Shown: piece after piece, positions 8,658-20,344 of the stretch
How the letters are laid out: the number at the start of each line of letters is the position of its first letter
Numbering within the stretch: position 1 is the first letter of the stretch
Origin: Gracilaria vermiculophylla
Lineage: Eukaryota; Rhodophyta; Florideophyceae; Gracilariales; Gracilariaceae
Length of the DNA stretch: 43,890 bases
Assembly: GCA_019155205.2 (NCBI GenBank)
Contig: JAHNZQ020000004.1
Location: 4,168,758 to 4,212,647 of the forward strand
Direction of reading: 5' to 3'
Translations under genes and position numbers: made by a program
The notes under the pieces: generated by a model
What the model was told of the DNA's origin: nothing
The model's database searches: none
What the model saw: the letters and a program-made list of their open reading frames with translations, nothing else

Positions 8658-10268
8658 ATGGCCTCCTCCAACAGCGGCTTCAAGACTCGAGAAGCGTACA
8701 AAGCAGCAAAGGAACTTGAAGAGGCCCGAAAGGCCGGGACGGCGCCCCCTGCAGTAGATTCTGATGGAAAGATAATCAACCCACACATTCCAGAGTACAT
8801 AGCTCAAGCACCTTGGTACCTACAACAGGAAGGGCCTTCATTAAAACATCAACGGAATCATAACGCGCAAAAGCGAAAGTTTGATCAGCTTGGAGCATGG
8901 CTTCCTCGAGGGCAAGTCAAAGGACCGGCAGCCACCAAGTTTCGTAAGGGCGCTTGCGAAAATTGCGGAGCTCTGACTCACAAAACAAAGAATTGTATTG
9001 AACGGCCTCGCCGACGAGGAGCGAAGCTTACTGGTAGTGCTATTCGGCCTGATGAAGTTGTAGGCTCAGTTAATCTTGACTTTGAAGGGAAGCGGGATAG
9101 GTGGAATGGATATGATGATGCAGAGTTTGCTAAGAAGGTCCATCAAGCTAACACACAAGAAAATATCACAGAAAAGAAGAAGCGAAAGAAGAGAGAAGAT
9201 AGTTCTGGGAGCAGTTCAAGTGATGACAGCGATGATAGTGATGACAACGACGAGAATGTTGTACAACAATCCGGAGAAGCTGCGACGACTTCAGTGCGTA
9301 ATTTGAGAATACGAGAGGATACTGCCAAGTACCTATATAATTTGGATCTCGACTCAGCGTTTTATGACCCGAAATCTCGATCCATGCGAGCAGACCCCCT
9401 CCCAAATATAGACCCAGATGATAAAGATTATGCTGGCGACAACTTCGTAAGATTTTCTGGTGATGTGACAACTCTTGCTCATATGGAATTAACAACAAGG
9501 AAAGCATCCTCTGCTGGAAAACAACTACCACATTTGCAGGCAGAACCATCTCGAGCTGAAGCTGTCTTTCGAGAATTTGAGACCAGAAAGAAGGACATGC
9601 AGGAGAAACGTCGCGCCGAGATTCTTGACAAGTACGGTGGGCAAGAATACACTGTTCCGCAACCCGGAATATCAGACGTCGTCGAAACGGGAACTTATGT
9701 GGAGTACGATGCCGAAGGGCGCCCCAAGAAAGAGAGCATAGGTAGTGCACCGGTCAGTGCCTATCCTGAAGATCTGTTGGAGAAGAATCATAAAGCTATA
9801 TGGGGCAGTTTCTTTCAAGATGGCAAGTGGGGGTATGCGTGCTGTCGACAAACACAGCGCTATGCTATCTGCACTGGAGAAGCTGGTCGGATAGCTGCCG
9901 AAGAAGTTGAAAAGGATATGGAAAAGCGGGTCGCGGAGGCAGTGGAGAAACGAGATCCGCGAACTCTAGTTGAGCAATACGCAGAACAGAAGGAAAAGGA
10001 TGACCAAGTTTTTACTGGGAATGAGAAAGACAAAGCAAACGCGTTGAGAGAGGAGCGGCAACGCCAAGTTCGTCTCGAACATGAAATTCGGAAACAGCAG
10101 GCTGAAGAGAATCACGCCATTCTTGATGATCGGCAACGAGGTTATAATTCTCTCCGGCGAGATGGCATCGACGGTCAAAAAGTTTCCGAGGAAGCTATGG
10201 AAGCGTACAGATTGCGTCGGCAAATGAACGAGGATCCCATGAGTAAATTTCTTTCTCGGAAATCGTGA
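8658..10268 (+). CDS. SLU7: pre-mRNA splicing factor SLU7
   Basis: SLU7 is a second-step splicing factor that helps select the 3' splice site in the spliceosome. The 536-residue product shows the family's N-terminal region with IPEYIAQAPWYL, then a CCHC zinc knuckle (C100-x2-C103-x4-H108-x4-C113, CENCGALTHKTKNC). A KR-rich segment and an acidic Ser/Asp tract follow (about residues 180-205). The long Slu7 core includes TAKYLYNLDLDSAFYDPKSR, SMRADPLP and FSGDV. The C-terminal third is charged and coiled-coil-like. The start is the ATG at 8658, and MASSNSGFKTREAYKAAKEL fits the family. The frame is intronless, which is notable for a splicing factor in a genome whose other genes carry introns. 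Confidence 0.97.
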   Translation: MASSNSGFKTREAYKAAKELEEARKAGTAPPAVDSDGKIINPHIPEYIAQAPWYLQQEGPSLKHQRNHNAQKRKFDQLGAWLPRGQVKGPAATKFRKGACENCGALTHKTKNCIERPRRRGAKLTGSAIRPDEVVGSVNLDFEGKRDRWNGYDDAEFAKKVHQANTQENITEKKKRKKREDSSGSSSSDDSDDSDDNDENVVQQSGEAATTSVRNLRIREDTAKYLYNLDLDSAFYDPKSRSMRADPLPNIDPDDKDYAGDNFVRFSGDVTTLAHMELTTRKASSAGKQLPHLQAEPSRAEAVFREFETRKKDMQEKRRAEILDKYGGQEYTVPQPGISDVVETGTYVEYDAEGRPKKESIGSAPVSAYPEDLLEKNHKAIWGSFFQDGKWGYACCRQTQRYAICTGEAGRIAAEEVEKDMEKRVAEAVEKRDPRTLVEQYAEQKEKDDQVFTGNEKDKANALREERQRQVRLEHEIRKQQAEENHAILDDRQRGYNSLRRDGIDGQKVSEEAMEAYRLRRQMNEDPMSKFLSRKS

Positions 10269-10474
10269 AGTACATTTACGTAACAAATTGCGAGGGCTCC
10301 GTCACGAATGTGATGGCACGGCAGGGGATGTTTCGGTTAATGATCGACTGAACATGAAGAAAAAAAAGGGAAACCCTTCGACAATACGACCGGCAATGGG
10401 TGAGACAAAGCTTTTCAACGCGTAAGGAAATCCTATTCATAGCGTAAGTTTACTTCGCAGCTTAGAAGTAAGTT

Positions 10475-11260
10475 CTATGCATCTGTCATTGAAGTATCAG
10501 CGGCCGGAGCTTGGGCTTCACTCGGCTGTTCATTTTCATCTTCATCAATCATATCAAGATACGGTTTCACGTCATCGTCTTCGTAAATAGTAAACTCGGT
10601 TCCCTTCCCAACAATGGCAACTGCGGTGTTTTCCAATGTTAGCTCTGTGTCTTTGGAGGAAGATACAGTTTCGCGCAATGCCAGAACAGCATGTTTCGCA
10701 AGCTGCTCGATCGTGCAATCCGGAAACGCCTCGAAGGTTCTTTCAAGATAAGTTTTAGCCCCCTGGCTTCTTGACCCAATAGCCATGGCGTAGTATTCGT
10801 AGTAGTTACCGCTTGGGCATGTTTGGAATAGATGAGGTCCAGTTGCGTCATATCCGGCGATTAGTAGACCAACTCCATAAGGTCGTTTGCTGGCCCTCTG
10901 GGTTGAAACCTGGCACTTATCAGCGACGGAGAGTGCAAGGCGCGAGAGCGCAAGAGGTGTTTCATACACATACTTGTGATTCAGACATTCATTTCTCATA
11001 TAACGCGTAAGCACCCGTGCATCAGCAGTAAGCCCAGCGATTGCAACGCCCACGTGCTCGTCAATGTCGGAAAGTTTCTTCTGATGTGATGCGAGTTCTG
11101 AAGCAGATCGTTTCAATGTGGCTAGCACCACATGAGTTTTAGAGCGAACCCCTACAACTGCCGAGCCTTGCTTGACAGCCTCCATCGCATACTCCACTTG
11201 ATGAAGACGTCCCTGGGGGCTATACGTTGTAATATCAGTGTCATATTGATTGCGAAACAT
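10475..11260 (-). CDS. PSMA1: 20S proteasome subunit alpha type-1 (alpha6)
   Basis: This is a structural alpha-ring subunit of the 20S proteasome core. The 261-residue product begins [19 protein letters not shown], the family's canonical start with the proteasome alpha signature, followed by [13 protein letters not shown]. [18 protein letters not shown], [13 protein letters not shown] and [15 protein letters not shown] segments confirm alpha-1. The C-terminus is acidic ([17 protein letters not shown]), as in other PSMA1 proteins. The frame is open nine codons upstream to an unrelated codon, but the ATG at 11260 matches the family exactly. The gene converges on SLU7 with 206 bp between stops and needs no intron. 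Confidence 0.97.
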   Translation of the reverse strand: MFRNQYDTDITTYSPQGRLHQVEYAMEAVKQGSAVVGVRSKTHVVLATLKRSASELASHQKKLSDIDEHVGVAIAGLTADARVLTRYMRNECLNHKYVYETPLALSRLALSVADKCQVSTQRASKRPYGVGLLIAGYDATGPHLFQTCPSGNYYEYYAMAIGSRSQGAKTYLERTFEAFPDCTIEQLAKHAVLALRETVSSSKDTELTLENTAVAIVGKGTEFTIYEDDDVKPYLDMIDEDENEQPSEAQAPAADTSMTDA

Positions 11261-11924
11261 ATTAAAACCGTCTCGGAACAACTGCACAGATCACTGAGTT
11301 GCTAAGCTTCTGGACGCTCACCGTTGTGTCGTGACGTATAGACCCAAAAGTTTGGAAATGGTGATCGCACAAAATGATGGCGAGCACCTGTTTATTCTCA
11401 CCAAAATTAATCACGTATCTGTTGCAGAACCAATCCTTTGCTTCTACTTCCGACAATGTGCGAGACGGAACGGATCCTTCGACAAGGATGTTGATGTGGA
11501 GTATCGAACGCCGAACAGCGGAATTGCGACACTGAATCAATGCGCCTGGATCTAGGGGTGAATGATGCTCTTTTGAAAGCAGAATTGTTGGAACGCGGAT
11601 AGCTTTGGACTGGCAGAGGGGCTGATACGGTGTGGTGTACCAAAGCGAAACATTGCCAATAAAACATTGCTGTGTGATCTATTTTTGCAGGGATCAGAAC
11701 CGGATCAAATGAGCTCATGCCACAGACACTTGATCTCCCGCTTCAAATCGGTGAGCTTTTTTTGCAAAGCAGTCCTGTGTGACCGTTTTCTTGCGAAGCT
11801 GATATGTCAGCCCAACCAGCTCCTTCCGAGCACATGGCGTTAACTGTGAAATAAGCAATACAGGAAGGGCAAAGAATACTAGCTGGCAGTCGGCCTCGCT
11901 GCTTGCATAAGTGCAGCCTTTGTC
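11261..11924. other. spacer between PSMA1 and FKBP starts
   Basis: The two genes diverge, so both promoters probably lie here. Short frames exist on both strands. The longest ATG-started ones on the minus strand are at 11407-11718 (103 codons) and 11715-11933 (72 codons, overlapping the FKBP start by nine bases). The latter has a hydrophobic segment (LVFFALPVLLIS) but no family resemblance. I would not call either a gene without transcript support. Confidence 0.35.
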
Positions 11925-12700
11925 ATGAGCCATTCTGCGGCATTCGGGTTTACATCTGGCCCATGGGCGGGGATGTTCCTATCTCATTGCCAATCTTCGA
12001 CCAGAGTGCTGACACCCTCTATGCATGTCGAACCGACTTTTAACATGGTACCATCAGTTTCGCGCCGTACTGTGATGGCATTTCTTGCAACTTTGCCTGT
12101 AACAGCTGTTTGCAAGTCTGTTAAGAGCGCTACAGAATATGATGCCATCAAGACACGTCGATATGTTGAACTCGGTCGCCCTGCAGCAGACCGAAAACCT
12201 CCCGCATTTCTCGAAAACCTCCCTGTACATCCTATTGATAAGCTCAAAATTCAAGATATTGTCGTAGGAAATGGGGAACCAGTCAAGAACGGATCCTTGG
12301 TTGTCGCAAGATGGGTCACCGTTCTGGAAAATGGGTCTACTATTGATGATTCGAATGAGAACAGACCAGCTATGTTTCGACCCGGAGCTCATCAAGTGTC
12401 TCCAGGAGTAGAGGACGCTGTCCTTGGTATGCGCGTAGGCGGTATGCGTCGTGTCTACGGTTCGGCTGAACGAATCTTGGCGTAAGTTATTTTCATCAGC
12501 TGAAGAAATATCATGTTGCATATTCGCTCGCTCCTAACTTTTTATTTGCCACCTTGCGCACTGATTCCATTCATGTCAATGGCATCATTAGAAACTTGAC
12601 CCTGGGATATAATATCGGTGAGCGTAGTCCCGTCCCCAACCAGTCTAATCTATACATTGATCTTTTCGTAGATCAAGTAAATCCTTATGGAACACGGTAA
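11925..12700 (+). CDS. FKBP-type peptidyl-prolyl isomerase, probable thylakoid lumen
   Basis: FKBPs catalyse cis-trans isomerisation of Xaa-Pro bonds. Exons are 11925-12481 and 12592-12700, giving 221 residues. The 110-bp intron has a GTAAGT donor, a CTAAC branch-like motif near 12531 and a TTAG acceptor, and splicing restores the fold's end (LTLGYNIGERSP, then SNLYIDLFVDQV). The FKBP core runs from about residue 100: DIVVGNGEPVKNGSLVVARW, FRPGAHQVSPGVEDAVLGMR, VGGMRRV. The first 75 residues look like a bipartite plastid presequence, with a Ser/Thr-rich start and then a twin-arginine signal (VSRRTVMAFLATLPVTAV) near residues 43-61. This suggests Tat import into the thylakoid lumen, as for plant lumenal FKBPs. 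Active-site aromatics look only partly conserved, so isomerase activity is uncertain. Confidence 0.85.
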
Positions 12701-12780
12701 CGAGCAAATGAATGCCGTCACGCAGACACGTCTCTAGACCAACATAGTCATTTCTAGGGTTTGCATCCGTGATACGCACG

Positions 12781-13932
12781 TCAAAGCCCTGCTGAAGGAT
12801 CTATTTCGTCTAAACCAGCAAGAGGAAAACGCAAAATTGCCGCTACACCTGTCATGGAATCCAGACGTGCCCCTGTAACATGCTCCGAGGAGAATCTTAC
12901 GACTGTTGAGCCTGTTTGTTCGACGCTTTCGAGAAGGGATACGTACTTCTTTCTTAGATGAACATCAGCAGCTCGAAATAGCTTGTCGGTAACAAGCAGT
13001 TGGTGTACTGCTCCCATCTCCGCAGCAAATTTCACATGCGCCGGACCGTAAACTGCACGGTCTGGGTCTTTGTGCATCATCTCGAAAAAATCGTCAAGCA
13101 CTCGAACTTCTGCTACAGCCTTGGTGCTTGCAAGACGTGTCTGTAATTCTGGTCGTGACAGCACCTCTTGAAATGCATGCTTGTGTCCTGAGGAGGAATG
13201 ACAAAGTACAATCTTCGACTTGTTATCTATGAAGTCTCGCAGATCCTGACGAGACGCCTCCAACTGTGCAAATTTGAAGAATTCATCTTTCACGAATCCA
13301 GGAGAGGCGATAAGCAGCACTTTCAAACGAGATAGTTCTAACGATTGCAAAAGCGATCTGAACACGTCGCCGAAAAACTTGTTCATAGCGTTATCTCTAT
13401 TGTAAAGGGCATTCTTTCCCTTACGTGGGATTGCTGTTTCTATTCTGGCGCGAGTGATTGTTAGAGAATGTGACACCAATAAGACATGAGCGAGCCCTTC
13501 CTGCATAACAACGGCCCCCAAATCGGCATCTGTATGCGGGTCCAGTGAAGTATTCAAGTGTTCCATATGCACTGCATCCCACGCCTCCTTAAAAAGGGTG
13601 AAAGCACGATGAGGTTCCAACTCCAGTGTGTGATGCGATCCTGAGGAGACATGTTGATTCTCCGAGACGACGCGACCAGCGACACGCATCTGACACACTG
13701 ACGCGTCGAAGTCGAAAGACTGGACTTCTATGGTCAAAGTCAGTCTCTTTCTTTGCGCAGATACACTGCCCGTGGCAGTCTCGGATTGTACCTTCCGAAT
13801 TGTCGAGCATCGCAGTTTGTCTCCCACACTTAGCAAGTTATATACATGCCACATATCCTCAGCGTCAACTGCCTCCAACCGGACGCTTCCCGTCCCGGTC
13901 TTCGTATCTATGTTCCTTGATAGTTGGCGCAT
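12781..13932 (-). CDS. PELO: Pelota/Dom34 ribosome-rescue factor
   Basis: Pelota, with Hbs1, recognises stalled ribosomes with an empty A site and promotes their dissociation in no-go and non-stop decay. The 383-residue product matches the family's length and three-domain order. Domain A has EDMWHVYNLLSVGD and STIRKVQSETATGS. The middle domain includes AVVMQEGLAHVLLVS, IPRKGKNA and ASPGFVKDEFF. Domain 3 has SSSGHKHAFQEVLS, KAVAEVRVLDDFFEMM and TGVAAILRFPL. The GGQ loop of eRF1 is absent, as expected for Pelota. The start is the ATG at 13932. The gene converges on the FKBP gene with 80 bp between stops and has no intron. Confidence 0.97.
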   Translation of the reverse strand: MRQLSRNIDTKTGTGSVRLEAVDAEDMWHVYNLLSVGDKLRCSTIRKVQSETATGSVSAQRKRLTLTIEVQSFDFDASVCQMRVAGRVVSENQHVSSGSHHTLELEPHRAFTLFKEAWDAVHMEHLNTSLDPHTDADLGAVVMQEGLAHVLLVSHSLTITRARIETAIPRKGKNALYNRDNAMNKFFGDVFRSLLQSLELSRLKVLLIASPGFVKDEFFKFAQLEASRQDLRDFIDNKSKIVLCHSSSGHKHAFQEVLSRPELQTRLASTKAVAEVRVLDDFFEMMHKDPDRAVYGPAHVKFAAEMGAVHQLLVTDKLFRAADVHLRKKYVSLLESVEQTGSTVVRFSSEHVTGARLDSMTGVAAILRFPLAGLDEIDPSAGL

Positions 13933-16900
13933 TATGGAAGCTAGGTATCTTGGAAACGATGCACGGGGTTTGAAGACAGCCCTTGAGTTTGAGGTTTGAA
14001 TCAGGATTCGGAAATCTTTTGTGGTCGGCAGGTAGTTCTGAGAGATTTACGGAAGATTGTTGGGTCAAATCAACTTCAGTTTGACCAGGGGAATGTTCAT
14101 GGACATTATTGATGAATCGACGAGTAAAAGCCAAAGTCGATAAACCGCCCGTTGTTACTGTGGCGTTACCAGCGCATCAGTCAAGCAAAGAAACCACAAT
14201 CAAGAGAGTCCGCCGATACAATCCTTTCTCTCGATTCTAGGAGAGTAACCTTCTTACGCCACCTCCCTTGTGAGAGTTTCGTCTATGTGGTCGAAATCAC
14301 TACAAGATTTGAGCCGTACTTGAATGCACAGCCATGTGATGGTACAGCAACTGATACATTTACTTTCGTATCATGGGTAGTGTCCATGCACTGCAGCAAA
14401 ACTCTGTACACGGCGAGGGTTTTTTAATTATTAATTTTTTTTGTTCCCAAAAGCTTTCATTCGCATCTCGATCACTTCCATTCTTAAGATTGGTTCTGTA
14501 GAAAATAAAAAGGAGAACGGAAATTTGAGACGTGACTCAAATAGGGGGTGATGTGCGATAGGCCTAAAAATATTGTCTCTACAGGGAGAAAGTAAAGTGG
14601 TAGAACAGTGGTTTTCTCCCGAAAGGTGGAACTGCTGCAAAAAGACAAAGTTTTTTATATAATATGATAATTATGTTGTTAGAAGAAAACAGAATTTTAT
14701 TAATGTTTGGGACTCGATAGTTGCTTGATTCAAATTGCAGAAAGAGATTAAGAGTTTTTTTCATATATTATAAATTCTGGAAATTGGTTGCATTGCCTCA
14801 AATCATAAACTAAAGAATGACTTTGAAGAGCTATGAAGCGATTGGATGGGTATTCTTAGTCGGTGATGATTAAAAATTCTTTTTAAGAAACATATGTAGC
14901 TGGGATAATACGAATTACTCCATAAACTTCAGAGCAACACTTGCCCGTATTACAAAGAAATACGATCGCTTGTCTATTGATTAGCAACGACACTCGTTTG
15001 GAAGGAATCGTACTTCGGGTACACAAAAGACTACAAGAACATCGATTTAATTAATCCAGTTCTATGCTGCAGATGTCGTTGATTGTTAAGTAGTGTTTGA
15101 TTTGCACGGGACATATTTTGAGCAAATGCTGTTGGGCATGCAAGCTAAATTTATCAGATTATATATACAATGTATTTCAAATTTCTCATTTGCAGAGAGA
15201 TGAAGTCAAACATGACCCTTGGCTCAGAAAATTGCATAATAATCTTATAAGTTTTCAAGAAAGAAATTGTGATTTTTTTCTTTGCCAACACCTGCGCTTT
15301 GAATTTTTGCCTTTTTCTCACCTCAGCCACAAAAAGAAAAACCTTGTAAATGGCTGTAGCTTGCAGGTTCTTTCTCAGAAACGTTTCTTTTGAGGGGGTT
15401 CATATTGATTGCAGATTCCTTCGGGAAAATGATGTCATACTTGAGCTGTCTATACCATTTTAGGCGCTTGAAGAGAGCTGAGAGACTACAAAGATACTGT
15501 TTCCGACAGCTCAACCTGTGCACCCTGAAAATATGTAAACACGACGAACAAACGCACTTCATTCTTTATTTTGATTAAAGTATTCCACATTCGTGTCTTC
15601 AAAAAATAAATGTTTAATGCATTTTCACTTTGCACCCACTATTGCAATCTGTTGCGAGTCAAACAGATGCACATAAAGATTTTTCTTCCATGGTAAGATA
15701 AAGAACAGAAATTAATAAAGAAAGTGTTGAGAAGAAACAAGTTGATACCTGTACTAGAATGTTCATGATCTCTTCGTGAAATCCCTATCAAGGGATCTGG
15801 ATCCAAATCTAGTTTTTCGAAGGAAAGTTTTAGAGCATACTTTCTTCCTTTTGTGCATACCTTACTTTCAAGATTTTGCTCTTAGTATCTGAACCGATGA
15901 GCTTTCCAGAGCCTCGAAGATTGTTAATGTTCTATTCCACCACATATTTCTCTTACTTTCAATCGCCTCACAAATAGGTTGTTCGTTGAAAATCATGCAG
16001 AAAATATCGCTGAAGATGGCCTTAAGTTCCAAGTCGCTTTTTAAATGCAGGATAACAGAATCCGAAACAAATTTACGTCTTTCTTCTTCTTGTTTTTTCT
16101 AGTTTACGGTCTCTTGCCACCCTTGGTTTTTAAGTAGCACAACTTTGCACTGTATCTGTACTGGTAGTTTTCTTCAATAAAAAAGGGTACCAACCGAAAC
16201 CAGCATTTTGTATTCATATCAATCCACAGTGTATCCACTATTGTGGTTCTGTTGAAGCTTGTCTCAACGGGTGCAATCGGGGCTAGAAAAACGAATGAGA
16301 AAGTGTTTAACTCCTTTTGAGAACGGTGTCTCACTCGGAGGGTGTGTATTTTTTTATTTTGTCCCAGGTATACAGTTAATTCTTGTATTGGTTGAAAATT
16401 GCCGGTTGCGAACCGCGAGAGAGTAAATGTGGCTTTACATTGACTTTTTTGCACAATTTTTTTTCTTCGTGATTTGGAATGATAGTTTTACCTCTCAGAT
16501 CAAGTTTCGACGCCTTGAATGCCGGTTCTGAAGGCTAAATATTTCTCTATTTGTATACGCAGCCCGGTTTTAGCTTCTTTGGTCACATATTCATTTTTAA
16601 TCACACCACAATGCTTCCATGTTTGTTTTTCACCCCAACCAGTACCTTGACAGCAATCCATAAGTCAGAAAAAAACAAAAGATACTACGACAGATGCTGT
16701 GGGAAATAGATGAACCAACAAAAAATAAAGAACTGATGATATTCAATTTTATATGCCGACTAAATGAGACTTAAACGACGTCTAAAATCTTAATCTTTCT
16801 TGTTCTTTAGTGCGTCAGCCGTCTTGCAAAAGTGATGCTCATGCTTTTAAATACCCTTCGTCCAATTGCGATGGACGGGACTCTCAAAACAAGAGGAACC

Positions 16901-18314
16901 CTCATTCTCTTTAAGTCGATGGCACCGACGTTTGTACTAATTTGCATGTTTTTGTTTTCGAGAAAAGGAAGCGCTTCTTAAACCCTGCATAGATGCAGAG
17001 CTGGGATGGTTTAGACCACTTTTCGAGTCCTTTGTCGTTTCACTTGCATTCGCTCTTGGACATCTATGTTTTCCGAGTGTGTATCGTCTTATTGCTGAAG
17101 ACAAGGCTCATCGGAAACTGTTTTCTTCAACCGTCAGGTTTCTTATATTTCAGCTCAATTCCACAATTTCCTTTGTGGCTCGATAACTCTTTCAATATTT
17201 ATGTATCACATTTGGTTTTGTATTTAGTATGGCCACTACCTTCAAGTATGCAGCGTGTATCATACGCTTTTGATCTTATGTCCCATGAGATTCGTGAAAG
17301 TAATCCTCAACTTCTACACGCTTCTTTGATAACCTAAGTATAAACCGAAGATCCATACGTATGTGTTGTTCAGAACAGAAGTCGCGGACACGCAGGCGAA
17401 GCAGTAGGCACAAAGACCTTGGAGGTTCCTCTCTAAGTTGCCTCCGACTCCACAGAGATAGAACTGGAGTCGGGTTTTTATTCAGTCTTTTTCTGACTGT
17501 TTACTCCGACCGTCCTCGGTTGGAAGTGCTGGAACGATCCACTGCCTTAGGTGGCAAATTTGAGGTCTTTGGACTACGATGTACGCTGTTCAAATATCAA
17601 AGTCAATTTCCGGTGGTACTTGCTACTGCCCCGTAGTCAGGACGCCGGCCAGGGGCGCTAACAACAGTATGTTAGGATCCAGTGTTTTCTGACGCAAATC
17701 AGTGTTGGTCTGCACCTTGCCCTACCCCAGAAGTCTCGATTTTTGCTTATTGCTTCTCTTTTTTTTCATTACTATACGTCCAAAGTTCCCGATCCTGAGC
17801 GGAGAATTATTGCTATTTCCCATTTTAAAGGAAGCTTTACACAGGAGAGCATTTATCGAAGATGCGACTCGATTCTTTTGAATATCATTTTGTTGGCCTG
17901 TGTAGCATCGAAATTAGACGCGCCACTGACAGATATGTACATGACTATACATGAGCAGTTCAATATTTGTGTAAGAAACAGGGTAACGGACATTGTCTGC
18001 TATTCTAGCCATCATCTTCCAGGCCAGCAACACCATTGACTTGAGTCCAAAGCCAGCTAGCTTGATTGCAGAATAAGATCTGTCATAGTCAACGGCGATG
18101 CATGGAAAACATAGCTGGTTGTGCGAATATAAATTAAATAAATAATGCGCCTTCGTGAGTTTTCGAGGTTGCGACGGTAGTGACGGGTACGCCTCACGGC
18201 TGGTTCCTTGCACATACGAACGCTGACCGTATCAGTGGTTGGAGCACTCAGCTTATCAACACTTCATTTACATTTCCCTCGACGAACGTCTTCTCTCGTT
18301 TTCTTCACTGCAAG
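13933..18314. other. AT-rich gene desert
   Basis: About 4.4 kb lie between Pelota and TTC4. The DNA is visibly AT-rich, with many A/T homopolymers, and the only open frames are short and low-quality (for example plus 14152-14427, plus 16993-17337, minus 16104-16454). No transposase, reverse transcriptase or other family motif was seen in any frame. A 9-bp inverted repeat at 17444-17473 stands alone. The last 300 bp are less AT-rich and presumably hold the TTC4 promoter. Confidence 0.5.
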
Positions 18315-19567
18315 ATGACCAACAAGTCCCTGGACTGGGAAGATTGCCCACTCTTTGCTCCACCAGGAACTGTGATTCCTAAACTTGATAAAGATGAGGC
18401 CAAGGGTGTTTCACCGTCAATCGGTGCTCTGTCGCACATGCTTTATGACGAAGAGACGCCGGAAGAGAGATCCGAACTGTTTCGAGATCAGGGAAATAGA
18501 CACTTCAAGCTGGGGAAGAGGTAAGGATCAGTCTACCGCTATTCTCCTAATGTATGGCTCTTTGTATGGTCTCTAACAGGAAAGAGGGCTTCTTCATGTT
18601 CAAGTGGCTACAAATTCGCGATAGACAAGTACAATCAAGCGATTGAAGCGGCAAAAGATGTGCCTGAAGCGCTTGGTCCAGCGTACTTGAACAGGGCAAC
18701 GGCCGAGTTCAGGCTGGGCAATTATGGACGATCTCTTCAGGATGCGGAGAGGAGCCTAAATCTGAAGCCGGCTAATGTCAAAGCCCATTACAGGTGCGTT
18801 ACGAAATGAATGAGAAACACCTTGAGAGGTTTGGCGGAAAACTAACACATTTTATGAACAGGGCGACTCTCTGCGCGAATATTCTTGAGAAATACGATGT
18901 TGCATTGCATCATATTAATCAAGGGCTTGGACTCTGCGAGAAAGGAAGCAAAGACAGTATCCTCTTTCAAACGCAACGAAAAACTGTAGATAAAAAGATC
19001 GAAAAGTTGAGACGCCAAGAAGAGGAACGAAAGCGTAGGGAGCACGAACGACAAGAGGAGCGCGATACAGTTACAATAATGATGAAGAAATGTGGCATGA
19101 AGCTTGGAGCACCGTTATTTGCACAACAAAGACGATACACACGTACAAAACCTTACGAAGAGCATGGCGAATGGCTGTGGCCACTGTTACTGATTTATCC
19201 AGACGAGATTGTCGAATGCGGAATGGGTGATCAAAGCGATTATCTGGAAGGAGTAACGGAGCAAGTTTGTATGAACGACATCTTGCATCAAGTGTTTGAG
19301 TTCGGGCCTGATTGGGATGTTAATCGGCGCTATACAAGAGTAGAGGACTTGGAAGTGCGGTACAGACGTGATTGGACTCGAACTAGCGATGAAATTGAAG
19401 AAGGCAGCGAAAACTTTTGTGGTTCTTGTCTTGGGAAGGATGAAGTTGGGGATTGGGCGTCCGTGAATGGAAATGTTACACTAGGCCAGGTTTTGCGGCT
19501 CAAAGACTATGTCATACCACTATTCCCGGTGCTTTTTGTGGTCCCGAAAAGATTGAAGTTACGGTAG
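18315..19567 (+). CDS. TTC4: TTC4/Cns1-type TPR Hsp90 co-chaperone
   Basis: TTC4/Cns1 binds Hsp90/Hsp70 tails through a TPR domain and links them to translation. Exons are 18315-18520, 18605-18793 and 18862-19567, giving 366 residues (human about 387). Introns are 84 bp (GTAAGG...AAG) and 68 bp (GTGCGT...CAG), and both junctions fall inside TPR repeats and restore them. The order is a conserved N-terminus (DWEDCPLFA, DEETPEERSELFRDQGN), three TPRs at about 55-165 (YKFAIDKYNQAIEAA, LGPAYLNRATAEFRLGNY), a charged coiled coil (EKLRRQEEERKRREHERQEE), and the C-terminal wheel domain (EWLWPLLLIYPDE, FGPDWDVNRRYT, VIPLFPVLFVVPK). The start is an ATG at 18315. An upstream in-frame extension lacks family resemblance. 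The last residues after VVPK are atypical. Confidence 0.9.
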
Positions 19568-19573
19568 AGGTAA

Positions 19574-19807
19574 TTACGAAACGGCGGCATTCCTGTATTG
19601 GGCTTGATAGCGTGCGTCTTCAATCATGGCGTGCAGTAAACCTGTAACGGAAAGGCCGGTTTCAGACATAGTCTTGGCAAAGGCCATGATGGGCAGAATG
19701 AAACACACCAAACACGTAACGATAAAGAGGGCTTGCTTCCATGGCGGCACGTAGTTTGATGTTTCCACCTCTCTACGGATTGGTAGCAGTGACTGAGTTT
19801 CAGACAT
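19574..19807 (-). CDS. possible small single-pass membrane protein
   Basis: This 77-residue frame starts at an ATG (MSETQSLLPIRREVE). It has one strong hydrophobic segment (QALFIVTCLVCFILPIMAFA, about residues 25-44) followed by a polar tail. The shape suits a small tail- or signal-anchored protein, or the last exon of a larger one. Its stop lies 6 bp from the TTC4 stop on the other strand. I recognise no family. A balanced amino-acid make-up favours a real gene, but the length allows chance. Confidence 0.4.
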   Translation of the reverse strand: MSETQSLLPIRREVETSNYVPPWKQALFIVTCLVCFILPIMAFAKTMSETGLSVTGLLHAMIEDARYQAQYRNAAVS

Positions 19808-20344
19808 AATGGAGAGAGCGTGTTCAGCGTGATGAAGACCGAGACATACAACTGTGGGCAATTGCGTTCAGTTTGTGGGGGGAGACCGGTTCGAAGGCCG
19901 ATGATTTTAAATGCAGATGACCACAATCACGACACGAGTGCAGCAGGGAGAGCTCGGATGCTTGTCAACGCCAGAACCGGAAACGGCTGATCTGTTCAAG
20001 CCATCCGTTTCGACGTGGCAGCGTTCGCGGCTTCACTCGGTAAAATGCATGCAAAAATAATCACCCACAGTAAAATCCAATGATCAGCATTATCATTGGG
20101 TTTAGCTTGCAGTCCCTCGTCGGCGAAGTGATGGCGACGGTGTTGTCTACCGACGATAGGTTCGCAGTGTAAAAGGGCACAACGCATTGTCATTGTTGGA
20201 TTCTCACCGAAATCGTTTCTCGCAACTCGACCAACTTTGGTCTAAGTGATAGTGGGGCTCTTATTCCCAGGTTTCGAACTGCAGCTCGTTTTTTTCGACT
20301 CGTGCTGACGCTTGTGATTTTCTCTGCCTTGTCCCCTTCCAAAG
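19808..20344. other. spacer upstream of two divergent genes
   Basis: This is 537 bp with no convincing gene. A minus-strand frame at 19996-20193 contains a hydrophobic run and could be an upstream exon of the small membrane protein, but no supporting splice pair was verified. It probably contains the uS9m promoter. Confidence 0.35.

Noticed and set aside
17444..17473. 9-bp inverted repeat followed by a T run, resembling a bacterial terminator
   Set aside because: Eukaryotic context, no gene upstream, and one hairpin in 4 kb of AT-rich DNA is expected by chance.
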